Shown here: positions 54,555 through 64,000 of the stretch, one piece after another | Layout: each line of letters opens with the position of its first letter | How positions within the stretch are numbered: the first letter of the stretch is position 1 | Assembly (NCBI GenBank): GCA_963989385.1 | Contig: OZ022502.1 | Span: 7,718,501-7,782,500, forward strand | DNA: 64,000 nucleotides | Source of the DNA: Ctena decussata | Lineage: Eukaryota > Mollusca > Bivalvia > Lucinida > Lucinidae | Direction of reading: 5' to 3' | Made by a program: the position numbers and the translations under genes | The notes under the pieces: generated by a model | The model's database searches: none | The model's input: the letters and a program-made list of their open reading frames with translations, nothing else | Told to the model about the DNA's origin: nothing

Positions 54555-54689
54555 TATAAACCTTAATAATGCTTTGTATGAAAAGGAAATAATAAGTACA
54601 GTTTCAGTAATAAAGTGAATAATATATAAAATATATATACATGTCGAAAAGTTTTGAAAATTTAAAGAGTAACTACACTTCAGGAACTG

Positions 54690-54850
54690 ACTGAATCAGA
54701 TCCCAAACCCTATCCCCAACATCAAAGGGAAAGATTGACAAAGAAATCCCAACAAACAATAAATTGCAAGTGATAAGCCGAGTCAGCAGCTCTTTTCCAA
54801 TTTCAATTCAATTCTTTATTTACACTCAGGCTTACATAAGTAAACAACGT
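54690..54850 (+). repeat. Dispersed repeat R2 and LINE-like 3' tail
   Basis: GAGTCAGCAGCTCTTTTCC resembles the R2 core; the adjoining ATTCAATTCTTTATTTACAC looks like a retroposon tail on the minus strand. Confidence 0.45.
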
Positions 54851-55800
54851 GAGGAGCAGAAAACGAAACATACATAATACAACAACATGGTGGTATATCA
54901 AACACATAAATTTCAAGGCGCCACAAGAGATCAAAATTATCTATATGCGATTGGCATTCACTATTGAGTATTTTGATTAAGCTATTGAGTATTAGAGAGT
55001 ATTAGAGAGAGGAGCACATACACTTACACAGACACACACATACATACATGCACACAAGCAGATGGGAGAACACTTACTGCTACAATGATGTGTCAAAACA
55101 CCCTATGAACCTACATTTTACATATTATATATGTAAGATATAAATGCAAGCTATAATGACACAGCATGATATACAGGTACTATTAATAGTAATGACAGAA
55201 TTAGTAATAAGTTCACTTAAGAGGACTCAAGCAAAATTTCATTACCCCAACCCTTGAAAACATACTTAGAACAGTATTGGCTGCCTATATATTTACGCAT
55301 GGCTTACCTGCACGAGACTGCATTCAAGGTTCAATTGCTATGAAAGAAACTGGTTTAACAATCCCTAGTCCGTGCGAGTCGTGTCTTGACACGTTGCGTT
55401 TTATTGAGGCAAAACCATGAATGAGGCCTCGTGACATGGAAAGTGATGTAAATATTAAAAAAAAATGCGTTTGGATTTAAAACAAAGACTATCAGAATAG
55501 CTGAAATGTAAGTTAATAAGTCACTTTATACCCGTAGCTATCCTAAGTACTCGGACAGTGTGGCCATTAACCAGAAGAGTAAAAAATTTGTCGGCATCCA
55601 TTGCAGGTCCCGACCCGACTGGTCTGCATAGACCGACGGATCAGGGCCCGCAGTGTTGCCACGATTATTGTTGTCCGAGTAACTAGAACAGCTGCACCGT
55701 AGTAGCTGGCACAGTACATCCGTTGCAGATCCCGATTCCAAGTAGTCGGAAACTCAGCCATCTTTACTGAACTAAATAATTTAGACCAACAGAAGGGTTA
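54851..55800. other. No recognised gene
   Basis: Overlapping minus-strand stretches near 55,540-55,760 have no recognised domain. A short CACA/ATAC microsatellite lies at 55,018-55,055. Confidence 0.45.
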
Positions 55801-56190
55801 CAACAGACTCAGCAAATTATACGTAAAAACATTTAACAACTATTTTTACCTATTTTCTATTTTATTATGGAAGAGTTAAAATGAGAACACAATAAATTAA
55901 ACAGCACCGAACACGAAATAAAGGCAACCGCAACGAAAGTACCGCCTTGGGACGGTCAGTAATAACTACTGGGGGGGGGGGGTTTAAACCGGTTTTGCTG
56001 GGCCCAAACCTTCACCCTCACCCTCCGCCGCGGTGCACACATATACCACACAACAGACTAAACAAATTATACGGAAAACATTTAACAACTATTTTTACCT
56101 ATTTTCTATTTTTATTATGAAAACACAATAAGTTAAACAGCACTGAACATAAAACAAATGCAACCACAAAGAAAGTACCGCCTTGGGCCT
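55800..56190 (-). repeat. R1 repeat, tandem pair
   Basis: A segment with CATTTAACAACTATTTTTAC and AAAGTACCGCCTTGGG occurs at about 55,801-55,952 and again at about 56,050-56,190. Between them are a G12 run and GGGCCCAAACCTTCACCCTC. Confidence 0.7.
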
Positions 56191-56740
56191 TGAAGTTTGT
56201 ATTCAACAATGAATATTTTGTATTGCTGTGTCGTTGCATGTCTTGTATACTTTCAGTATACTGAGGCTAATAAATTCTTAGATAGAAATTATCCGTTGTA
56301 TTATGATACCTTCTTGACTAGTTGTTTATACTCTATATGTTCCATTAATCGATTCTGAAAAAAGCACAGAAGGCATTTCATAAACAGTTCCTTTCATCAA
56401 CCAAAAAAAAAAAAAATGAATTTATTGACTTACATAGTATCTTTAAGGATAGAGCCGTTACTTCATCCATATGACTTATTTCCAAAATTCGGATCCACCG
56501 ATTAATTTGTTGTAAATATAACAAGCCCATCAGAAATACTGTACTTAATTTATAGTCATGATAACACGCTTACATCATGAGACTATAGTACTTATTCTAA
56601 ATTTATTTATCCAGCAGTTGGTCATATTATATCTGGAAATTTGAAACTATTTCAGATTCAAGAACTCGTGACATAGTTTCCTTCAAATATAGATTTAAAA
56701 ATGTAGGGAAGGATTAGGAGGAAATAGCATCTTCATTAAA

Positions 56741-56978
56741 TGAGCCGCGACATGACAAAACCAACAATGTGGTTGTGCGCCCAGCGCAGACTCAGATCAG
56801 CCTGGGCATCCGCCCAGTCTGATCAGAGTCTTCGCTGTCCGCATGAAGGTTGCTTAGACCCTTAGCTACCCTTTAAGCGCTTAACGAAGACTCTGATCAG
56901 ACTGAGCGGATGCCCAGGCTGATCTGAGTCTGCGCTGGGCGCACAACCACATTGTTGGTTTTGTCATGTCGCGGCTCA
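56741..56978. mobile_element. MITE family M1, copy 6
   Basis: TGAGCCGCGACATGACAAAA to TTTTGTCATGTCGCGGCTCA; nearly perfect palindrome over both arms. Confidence 0.95.
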
Positions 56979-57734
56979 AATGATTCCGGTGATCTATGGG
57001 ATAAACGAGAGTATGTTGAGTCTTAAAGGCATGATAAGTTAGCATCTTCAAAATACTTTTCGACAATCGGGTATTATAAGAAGTTGTTGTCGTTCTTTGA
57101 CGACTTTAATAATACATTAGACTTGAAAGTAGGAGGGTCTACAAAGAGAAATATGCCAAAAAAAATCTAATAAATTACTCCTTAAACCTTAATCCGCTTG
57201 TCGACATCTACAGCGGGATATCCAAGAATTTCATAGAAAGTATTGTTCCTGCAGACAAAGCTCAAACAGCGTTGTTGTTGTTCGACGACTATACTACATT
57301 AACACTTTAAAGCAGAAGCTTGGCGATACTGGGGCCTACAGAGCAGAAGAGAATGTATTTAATGCCCATTGCTGCCATTTACCCCTAAAGTTTCCTGTAA
57401 ATGTAAAGGAACGTCAAGACAAACTTCCTACGATGTACTGGTTACCTAAGCGCTTCATGATAAAGGTATAAAGCACGATTAATGCCAACTCAAGCTCTTG
57501 TACTACTAATGAACTTTCTCAATTACTGTCAACTCTCGATATCTCGAACACTGATATCTCAAAACACCTTCTTATATCAAAGAATATGGTTAGGACATAA
57601 TTCCATGTTTTTACCTTTCAATTTTTCTTATCTCAAACTATTGATATCACAAAGTCAATTTTCTGGAACTTCCTGCCTCACCGCTGGCAAAATCATGTCA
57701 TTAGGTACTGTGAGAAAACTAATAAGCTAATGTA
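56979..57734. other. Unassigned; TATCTCGAAC-type repeat remnant
   Basis: CTCGATATCTCGAACACTGATATCTC (57,535-57,560) and later GATATCAC words resemble degenerate copies of a TATCTCGAA repeat seen in pogo/Tigger-type elements. Weak. Confidence 0.35.
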
Positions 57735-57930
57735 TACAATACCGAAGCCTCATTTTTGGATTTATCCGTTTTAAACGAATTGTTTATTCCAAATTTATGA
57801 TTAACGCAATGGCTTTGACTTTGACATAGTAAATTTTCCTTTATTTAATGGTGACGTTTCCCGTTCCACTTCTTACGGGGCTAACATTTCTAAACTTATT
57901 CGGTTTGCTAGAGTATTAGTCATATGATTG
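57735..57930 (+). pseudogene. Penelope-like RT relic, second copy
   Basis: Fragments matching the relic at 11.9 kb: TEASFLDLSVLN, then FDIVNFPLFNGDVSRSTSYG and ISKLIRFARVL, with a frame change between them. Only about 60 codons survive. Confidence 0.65.
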
Positions 57931-59080
57931 ACTTCTGAGAGTCTAGTTGTGTACATTTTGATTATAATCATTAATCTTTTGCAAAATAAATTTTCTTATC
58001 ATGTAAGGCCATTTGATATCTGAGATTGTTGTTTTCTTAATATCCTTGATAGGAATACAACTTGTAATGATAAAATATTCAAGACATTTGATTCTCCTTT
58101 TCACCAGAACAATGTAATAACATTAATAAGTATTTCTTACAGTTGCTGTGTAAGAAATTACTCTGTGTCAGTGATTCTAATAATTTAAATCTACTATAGC
58201 GATAAATTTATGACCTTCTTAATATCAAGATAATAAACCATAAGATGATGGCAACAAAAATATATAAGAACAAATCAGTTTAGGTTACATCAATTTGATA
58301 GATGGGTTCACTTAAACAACACAGTAATAAGATTAATAAAATCCGTGTGCTTTAAAAGTGTATTAATACACCGCCATTTTAATTGGCTACTTTAATTTTG
58401 TGTCTTCTTGTTTCTTTTTCTGGACAACGGAACTTTTCCAAATGGGACCTGTTCTTAAAGGATGAGCAAATCCTTTTCTGTTAGAGTGGACCCCATTGAG
58501 AAGGGAGGTAACACCAAAAATGACATGGTTACTTCCCTTTAAAATCGCAAACCTTTCTAAAATGCCATTCACCCATTCCATTCGGCAAACCCCTTTAGGG
58601 GTATCTCGGCAAACAGCTTGGATCCAGATCAGGCCCACAAACGTGGGGCCTGATATGAGATCCAAACTGTTTGCTGCCTAGACATCATTTCTACAAGAGT
58701 TAGACCAATATTGTCAAAATATTCTTGATTTTAGAAGCAGACGACAATTTCAGCAGACGATGAAAAATACCAAGAATGCAATGGGTTAATGAAAATTTAA
58801 TAGTGTAGTAGTACAGTTATAGTTTTCATGCGCGTATAGATGGTGTTCGTTTCTCGGACAGTCTTATCAGACTGAAACCAAAGCTGGCACATGGACAAAA
58901 TCCCTGTCAAGCACTGTTTCGCAAAGCTGATCCATACTATCTCGTTTGTGACAAGTTACACTGACCGTTGTCTTATATGTGGCATGGTAATATTAAAACA
59001 TTGATTCCTGGATGAAAAGCTTTGATTCCTGGATGAAAAGCTTTCAATTTTTTACCTCGCCACACATAATACACCGCGCA
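57931..59080. other. No recognised gene; M3-type hairpin
   Basis: GGCAAACAGCTTGGATCC / GGATCTCATATCAGGCCCCA hairpin at 58,608-58,676 is related to M3. The rest is unassigned. Confidence 0.5.
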
Positions 59081-59084
59081 AATG

Positions 59085-59300
59085 CTGGGCATTTTATTCA
59101 TATTTGTTTTCATTTGTACAAAGTAAAAAGATGGACAGTGATCAGGAATTAATACAATGAAATCCCACATCCTGCTCTCAAAACCAAAAGGAAAAGAAGC
59201 ACACACACACGGAAAAAAATTGACACAAGTTCACGAAAGACACGCAAGGTGAACCGAATGAGCAGCTCTTTCCCAAACAGATGGTCATTCAGCTCTCCTT
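59085..59300 (+). repeat. Dispersed repeat R2
   Basis: CTCTCAAAACCAAAAGGAAA, then ACCGAATGAGCAGCTCTTTC. On the minus strand it matches 23,185-23,320. Confidence 0.7.
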
Positions 59301-59694
59301 ATCAAAAACAGCATCAACATTTTTTCTTATTTATTTCATTTTTATTTTTAACTTACAAAACAAAACAAAGGGCAGATTGTGTAGCAGAACAGGTGACAAA
59401 AACCTCTTTCATACCTGTCTTGCGTATGTAAAAGTCTTCTTAATTAGATAACGTTTCAGTACTAGCTGCGTATTTGCATGAGAATGGGAAATAGCTGCGT
59501 GGCTAGCCGATAAAACCTGGGTCACAAGAAGATTGTGCAAGTACGTAAAATGTTGCACATCTGATGTCTACATCAGCCTGGGACGGAACAGCCAATTGAA
59601 AACGAAGAAGAAAAAAACTAGCTTGTATTTTGACGCCACTCATACAAAAACGGGAGCAATTGTCGTGTATGGTCAAAAGACTGTTCAGCAAAAA

Positions 59695-59835
59695 GTATAA
59701 TGAAAGAGAAAGATCCCTTATCCCGCCCTCGAAGCCAAAAGGGAAAGGACTGTATAGAGTCGTCGTTCAGCTACTCCAATTGAAAACATCATAACAAGTG
59801 AACGAAAGCACCGACATGGGAACCCAGAACAAGTA
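59695..59835 (+). repeat. Dispersed repeat R2, shortened
   Basis: CCCTCGAAGCCAAAAGGGAA followed by GTCGTTCAGCTACTCCAATTG, related to 23,405-23,430. Confidence 0.5.
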
Positions 59836-59870
59836 AGAGTTACATTTTTTTTCTATCTAGTTTCTATATA

Positions 59871-60112
59871 TGAGCCGCGACACGACAAAACCAACAATGT
59901 GGTTGTGCGCCCTGCGCATACTCAAATCAGCCTGGGCATCCATCCAGTCTGATCAGACCCTTTGCTAAGCACTTAAAGGGTAGCTAAGGGTCTAAGCTAC
60001 CTCCATACGGACAGTGAAGACTCTGATCAGACTGGGCGGATGCCCAGGCTGATATGAGTCTGCGCTGGGCGGGCGCACAACCACATTGTTGGTTTTGTCA
60101 TGTCGCGGCTCA
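59871..60112. mobile_element. MITE family M1, copy 7, with 24-bp flanking duplication
   Basis: TGAGCCGCGACACGACAAAA to TGTCATGTCGCGGCTCA. The 24 bases at 59,847-59,870 (six T, then CTATCTAGTTTCTATATA) recur at 60,114-60,137 on the other side. Confidence 0.9.
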
Positions 60113-60139
60113 ATTTTTTCTATCTAGTTTCTATATATT

Positions 60140-60800
60140 TTAAATCATAAAGCATAACAAAATTCAAAGTTGGCAGCCATACAGGTGACCATATTGCTGG
60201 AAGACCCAGTCAAGCAGACACAAGAACAAAAAGTAACACTGAGGGACCACAACAGAAGGAATGCCTCGGGACGGTTAGTAAAAAGAATTCGGGGAGGGTG
60301 TGGGGAGCTTAAAGTTAGTTTTACTGGATCCAAACCCTCGCCCACAGCTTCTGCAAAAGAGCTTATTCTGGAGGTGAATGCTGCTGTAGATTTTAACAGA
60401 AACCACACCAAACTTCAAATAAGAAATGAGGACCAATGTCAATGGCTCAGGATGCAGCCTCAGGGGTGTTCTTGTGGTAGCTGGTGGGATACTGGTTCAC
60501 CTTTCTATTGGATCTTATTATACGTTTGGTAAAATATGCTTTTAAAGATCAAATTATTTTCGAAAATTAGATGCACTAAGCAATGAATTGCGTCTGTACA
60601 ATGTCCATAGGCTACAAGCCCCTATGATAGGGTTGAAACAAAGGCAAGTTTTCAAGCTTAGTTTAATGAGAGACTATGCTGAAGTTTTCATCTTTGATAT
60701 TTTCTTAAGGTCAGCGCCAATAATGCTAACATTTCTTCCAGTGTATAACATTATAAATACACTTTCAGTGCCTAATACTGTTAATAATAGATTCTGAGAA
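60140..60800. other. No recognised gene; R1 fragment
   Basis: CTCGGGACGGTTAGTAAAAA and TTAGTTTTACTGGATCCAAA (60,267-60,345) are R1-like. Open stretches on either strand overlap this repeat and show no domain. Confidence 0.45.
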
Positions 60801-61990
60801 ATTTTATCATATGACGTCGCATCTAAAAGTGTAATAAAACCATGCATTAAAGCCGATAATCCACTAGTGGATTAAAAATGCAAAGGCCCTGGTATGATAA
60901 GGCCCATATTTGGCCCCCAGAAAACTCATTTTTCAAAAGTCTTATTTCCACAATGAAAATGTATTCATATGAAAGTTCAAACCTTGAATGTAACAGCAAA
61001 CACAAAATTAACCAGTTCTTGCACAAAATATTTGTGTTTTTGTACTGAACATACCCATACCCCTAGCGGATTCTGACGAAAATAACGAATTTGGTAGCCT
61101 TTGTGGCTTTCAAAATATATGAGCCCGGCCTACAGCACATTTAATATTTTGTATACAGATAAAATTTTAATATATTTACATGCCATGAAAATATTAAATG
61201 TGCTGGAGACCGGGCTCAATGTTTATTTTTAACTTTTTGTTACCAAACTGGCAGCGTTTGGAACATTTTCCCAGCGTTCTCAACATAAAAACGCCCTTAT
61301 CTCCGCTCATAGACAAAATAAACATATGTTGTGGGTATTCATTTTCTTAATTAGAACACAAGGAATAATCTGGTATACATTTCATTTTGATCTGTTGGAA
61401 TTTTTTGGTTAGCGTCTCTGGACTTGCAAACTTGAGTGGGTGGGGTACCTGGAGAGGCCTTGTGCAATGTACAGGTAATTAGCAGTGTAATCTTACATAT
61501 AAGCAGTTCATCAAAAGCCTGTTGTTAAGAGCTTTCAAACGTTATTGTAAATGACTTATTTGTTGAAAGGAATATGTATTAAACTCAAATTTTCTCGCAA
61601 TTTTCCTTCATTTTATTGAAACACCGTAGGCATGTCAGAAATCATGTTATTCTGAGAATTAACAAACACGGAACATATTATTTTTGCTTGTTCCCATACG
61701 CACAAATTATAAGCAATAGAAAAAATGCATTTTTAAGAGAATTTCAATGGGGGCCAAAAACGGCCCTTATCATACCAGGTCCTTTTGTCGTAACGGTATA
61801 ACATGCGTTGACATCCAAACAAATCGTGGTGTTTTAGTGCAAACTTTGCTAATAAAATGCGATGTTAGTGCCATATGATAAATAGAATTTTGCATTTGCG
61901 CTCCTGTATTACTACACTTATTTACTCGTTGGGGAAAACCGATGATTTTCCCGAACTCGTCTAATAAATTCAAATATACATGAGCACTCA
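60800..61990 (+). repeat. Dispersed repeat (as at 2.3-2.7 kb), split by an insertion
   Basis: The left block (60,805-60,880) has ATGACGTCGCATCTAAAAGT and CTAGTGGATTAAAAATGC. The right block (61,788-61,990) has ACATGCGTTGACATCCAA and TTGCATTTGCGCTCC. Both match one contiguous copy on the minus strand of 2,310-2,705. Confidence 0.7.
60882..61785. mobile_element. Inverted-repeat element inserted in the dispersed repeat
   Basis: Ends of about 37 bp: AAAGGCCCTGGTATGATAAG and inverted AAAGGACCTGGTATGATAAG, each continuing to GGCCCCC. An inner palindrome (TGAGCCCGGCCTACAGCACA / TGTGCTGGAGACCGGGCTCA) is at 61,109-61,221. No transposase. Flanking target duplication not obvious. Confidence 0.8.
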
Positions 61991-64000
61991 TGTAAGATCC
62001 TCTTTATCTCTTGAACATTAGTGTAAAAAGGCAGTGGTAAGGAAGTGTGACAATCATGTCCCGGGGACAGCTTAGGGAAATAGTGGAATGAAGTAACTAC
62101 ACCAGTAGTAAGACAGTACGAGTAGATAGCAAAGGGGTAGCTACATGTATTTCATAGGTAGGTGGTCACAAACCTAGTTTTAAAAAAAAAACATAAATTC
62201 ATTAGGAATATAACATATCAAATTTAAAAGCAAACAAAAAAAAAAAAAAAAAAAAAAAAAAAACATACATACATACATACATCAGAATAAATATAACAAC
62301 AAAAAAAATTTAAAAAAGATTATCGGCGCAGACTAAATGGAAGACCGTGTGTTTTCTAATATGTCTGTAAGTGAAGAGTTGACAATTACTTTCATGAATA
62401 TGAATCAAGTGAGCTATGTCGTAGGCACCCGCAACCGAAATTTTTACTCTGGGTAGCGACAAGGACCTTTCTCAAGATTGGTCTGTCCGAATTGGAATTC
62501 CAAAATGGACCGCGGTCAATCTTGAATTTGACCTGATTCCAAAACAGTTACCAAAATGGTGAAATGTTTGTAAGTGAGTATAAAACAGAAAGTAGAAATC
62601 GAAATTAGATCTACGCTGAAAAAAGATTTTTTTTGACTATCTACGTCTCTTTTTGATAAAATTTCCATTGCAAATTTACAAGCAAGAGCAACATTTTGGA
62701 TTAAATTCTGGCAGAGTGCTATTATTCACGCAGCGCAGTACAACGGGAACAACGAAGAGTAAATATTCATTGGCCTTTGATATTATTGGCTGAACTTTGA
62801 CATACGCGTCGTTTGACTAATGAAATCTTCTTATAAAATGTGGAACAAAAGTGAAATCATACTCGCCTAGAAAAAAAAAAGATCAAAACAAAAGACAAAA
62901 CAAACCAATTTTTTCGAAAATAAGCAGACACACTTGACAATAATATGCTGGGGTGGATAACTTGGATAATAGTAGGGCAAGGGCCTACTGTGCTTGCAGT
63001 AGGTGCATGTGGGGGTGGTTTGAACATTTCTTCTCTCCCCTGTTATATCTTTTTTCTTCCTCTGTCTGGAAGACGGCTCAATACAGACTGAATTACTATC
63101 TCAAAAAGCCGTTAAACCGAAAACAACCAACCAACCAACCAAGAAACCATTCGAATCAATTAGCCACAATGAAAACACTTCCTCTCCGAACGGTCAGTAA
63201 TAAATTACTCGGGACACAAACAACACAGTAATAATAAGACCTTTCCAGTCTTATATGTGTCTGATAATAAACAACAACGTAATGTCCACTTAAGCGGCTT
63301 TGAAGAATTTTCATGAAACGGCCACTATGATCGAAAAGGTCTAAAAAAGTGACTGAGTACGGCGCCGCACCACGGATGGAACTAAACTACTATTGCGGTG
63401 AAGATAAAACGCAAGATCTGAAACCTTATTTTATGGCAACGAGAAACACACAGAAGAGAGTCTTATGAGGGTTTACATTATTTGTCGTCGCATATACACC
63501 TTTTAGTTTAAAAAATAAATTGTTCAATTTTAAGAAAGTTTTTGTTGTACCATTTCTTTTTTAGAGTTTTCCAGGAAATAATGGGTGTTGGTAATGAGTT
63601 GTATGCGGATTTCAAGTTTATTAAAATTTGACATTTTCTAAAATATTGGTCCATGAAGTTTTTTTTTTTCTTTAAATAGTTATATTGAATAAATGAATAA
63701 ATTTTACCCTGCGATCACGTAATTATTTATTTGGCGGATCAAATATATATTTTAGAAACAATTGGGCACTTAATGATGCAAGCAGGACACTTTGAATGAA
63801 CACTCTTATGGGATATTGTTTTCAAAAAGTCTGTTAGCCGCTTATACTTTAAAGATGGCTGTCATTTTTCAAGAATGCAGCGTTCATCTGAATCCCATTT
63901 TTCCAATCTTGATTTGACTGTAATGCTTAATTTGTATGATTTATCTGCTTTATTATAGGAAACATTGCACCCTACATGATATCTTACCTACGCAATCGCA
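61990..64000. other. No recognised gene
   Basis: A-run and CATA microsatellite at 62,236-62,282. Open stretches (for example 62,953-63,231) have no recognised domain. Confidence 0.5.

Noticed and set aside
60145..60532. 120-residue plus-strand and 88-residue minus-strand proteins
   Set aside because: Overlap an R1 repeat fragment, mutually overlapping, no recognisable domain.

Overview
The window reads as nuclear DNA of a marine invertebrate, most probably a heterodont clam (bivalve mollusc). It is AT-rich and dominated by repeats. It has eukaryotic splice signals, tRNA-derived SINEs, and tandem-repeat elements of the 'pearl' type known from oysters and clams. No bacterial gene organisation is present. 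The species assignment is an inference from repeat and gene types, not a database match.

Host genes are few. (1) Two intronless, full-length ankyrin/SOCS-box (ASB-like) genes are paralogs in opposite orientation: 31,247-33,010 (minus, 587 aa) and 51,013-52,650 (plus, 545 aa). Both end in a recognisable SOCS box and share a Cys-rich N-terminal block, so they probably act as substrate adaptors of a Cullin-5 ubiquitin ligase. (2) Pieces of a secreted, Cys-rich ectodomain of the sort carried by molluscan adhesion/secretin-like receptors lie at 8,891-10,029 (disrupted) and 13,879-14,279. They are separated by a 3.8-kb intron-like interval holding a reverse-transcriptase relic.

Most of the rest is mobile DNA. 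0-3 kb: a 21-bp minisatellite enclosed in 39-bp inverted repeats with a 6-bp target duplication, a SINE, and a 34-bp satellite. 3.2-8.3 kb: a complete Ty3/gypsy LTR retrotransposon (minus strand) inserted in that satellite, with 185-bp LTRs, ATTCT target duplication, polypurine tract and damaged gag/pro/RT but an intact integrase frame. 10-15.3 kb: hairpin elements, a Penelope-like RT relic and a 179-bp tandem array. 16.6-23.1 kb: two pearl/Helentron-like elements. 25.7-26.5 kb: a deleted Tc1/mariner element. 26.6-28.6 kb: a 30-bp minisatellite split by a third pearl/Helentron-like element. 28.6-29.3, 35.5 and 38.3 kb: SINEs. 36.7-38.0 kb: a deleted LINE. 40.5-50.8 kb: inverted-repeat elements, hairpins and MITEs. 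52.7-60.1 kb: a cluster of one 240-bp MITE family plus a 350-bp palindrome. 60.8-62 kb: a nested transposon whose uninterrupted host repeat is visible at 2.3-2.7 kb.

The most noteworthy items are the paired SOCS-box genes with an unrecognised conserved N-terminal block, the shared architecture of the three tandem-repeat/terminal-hairpin elements, the minisatellite bounded by transposon-like ends, the long palindrome beside the second ASB-like gene, the MITE copy with a 24-bp flanking duplication, and the tandemly triplicated splice-acceptor segment at 13.7-13.9 kb.
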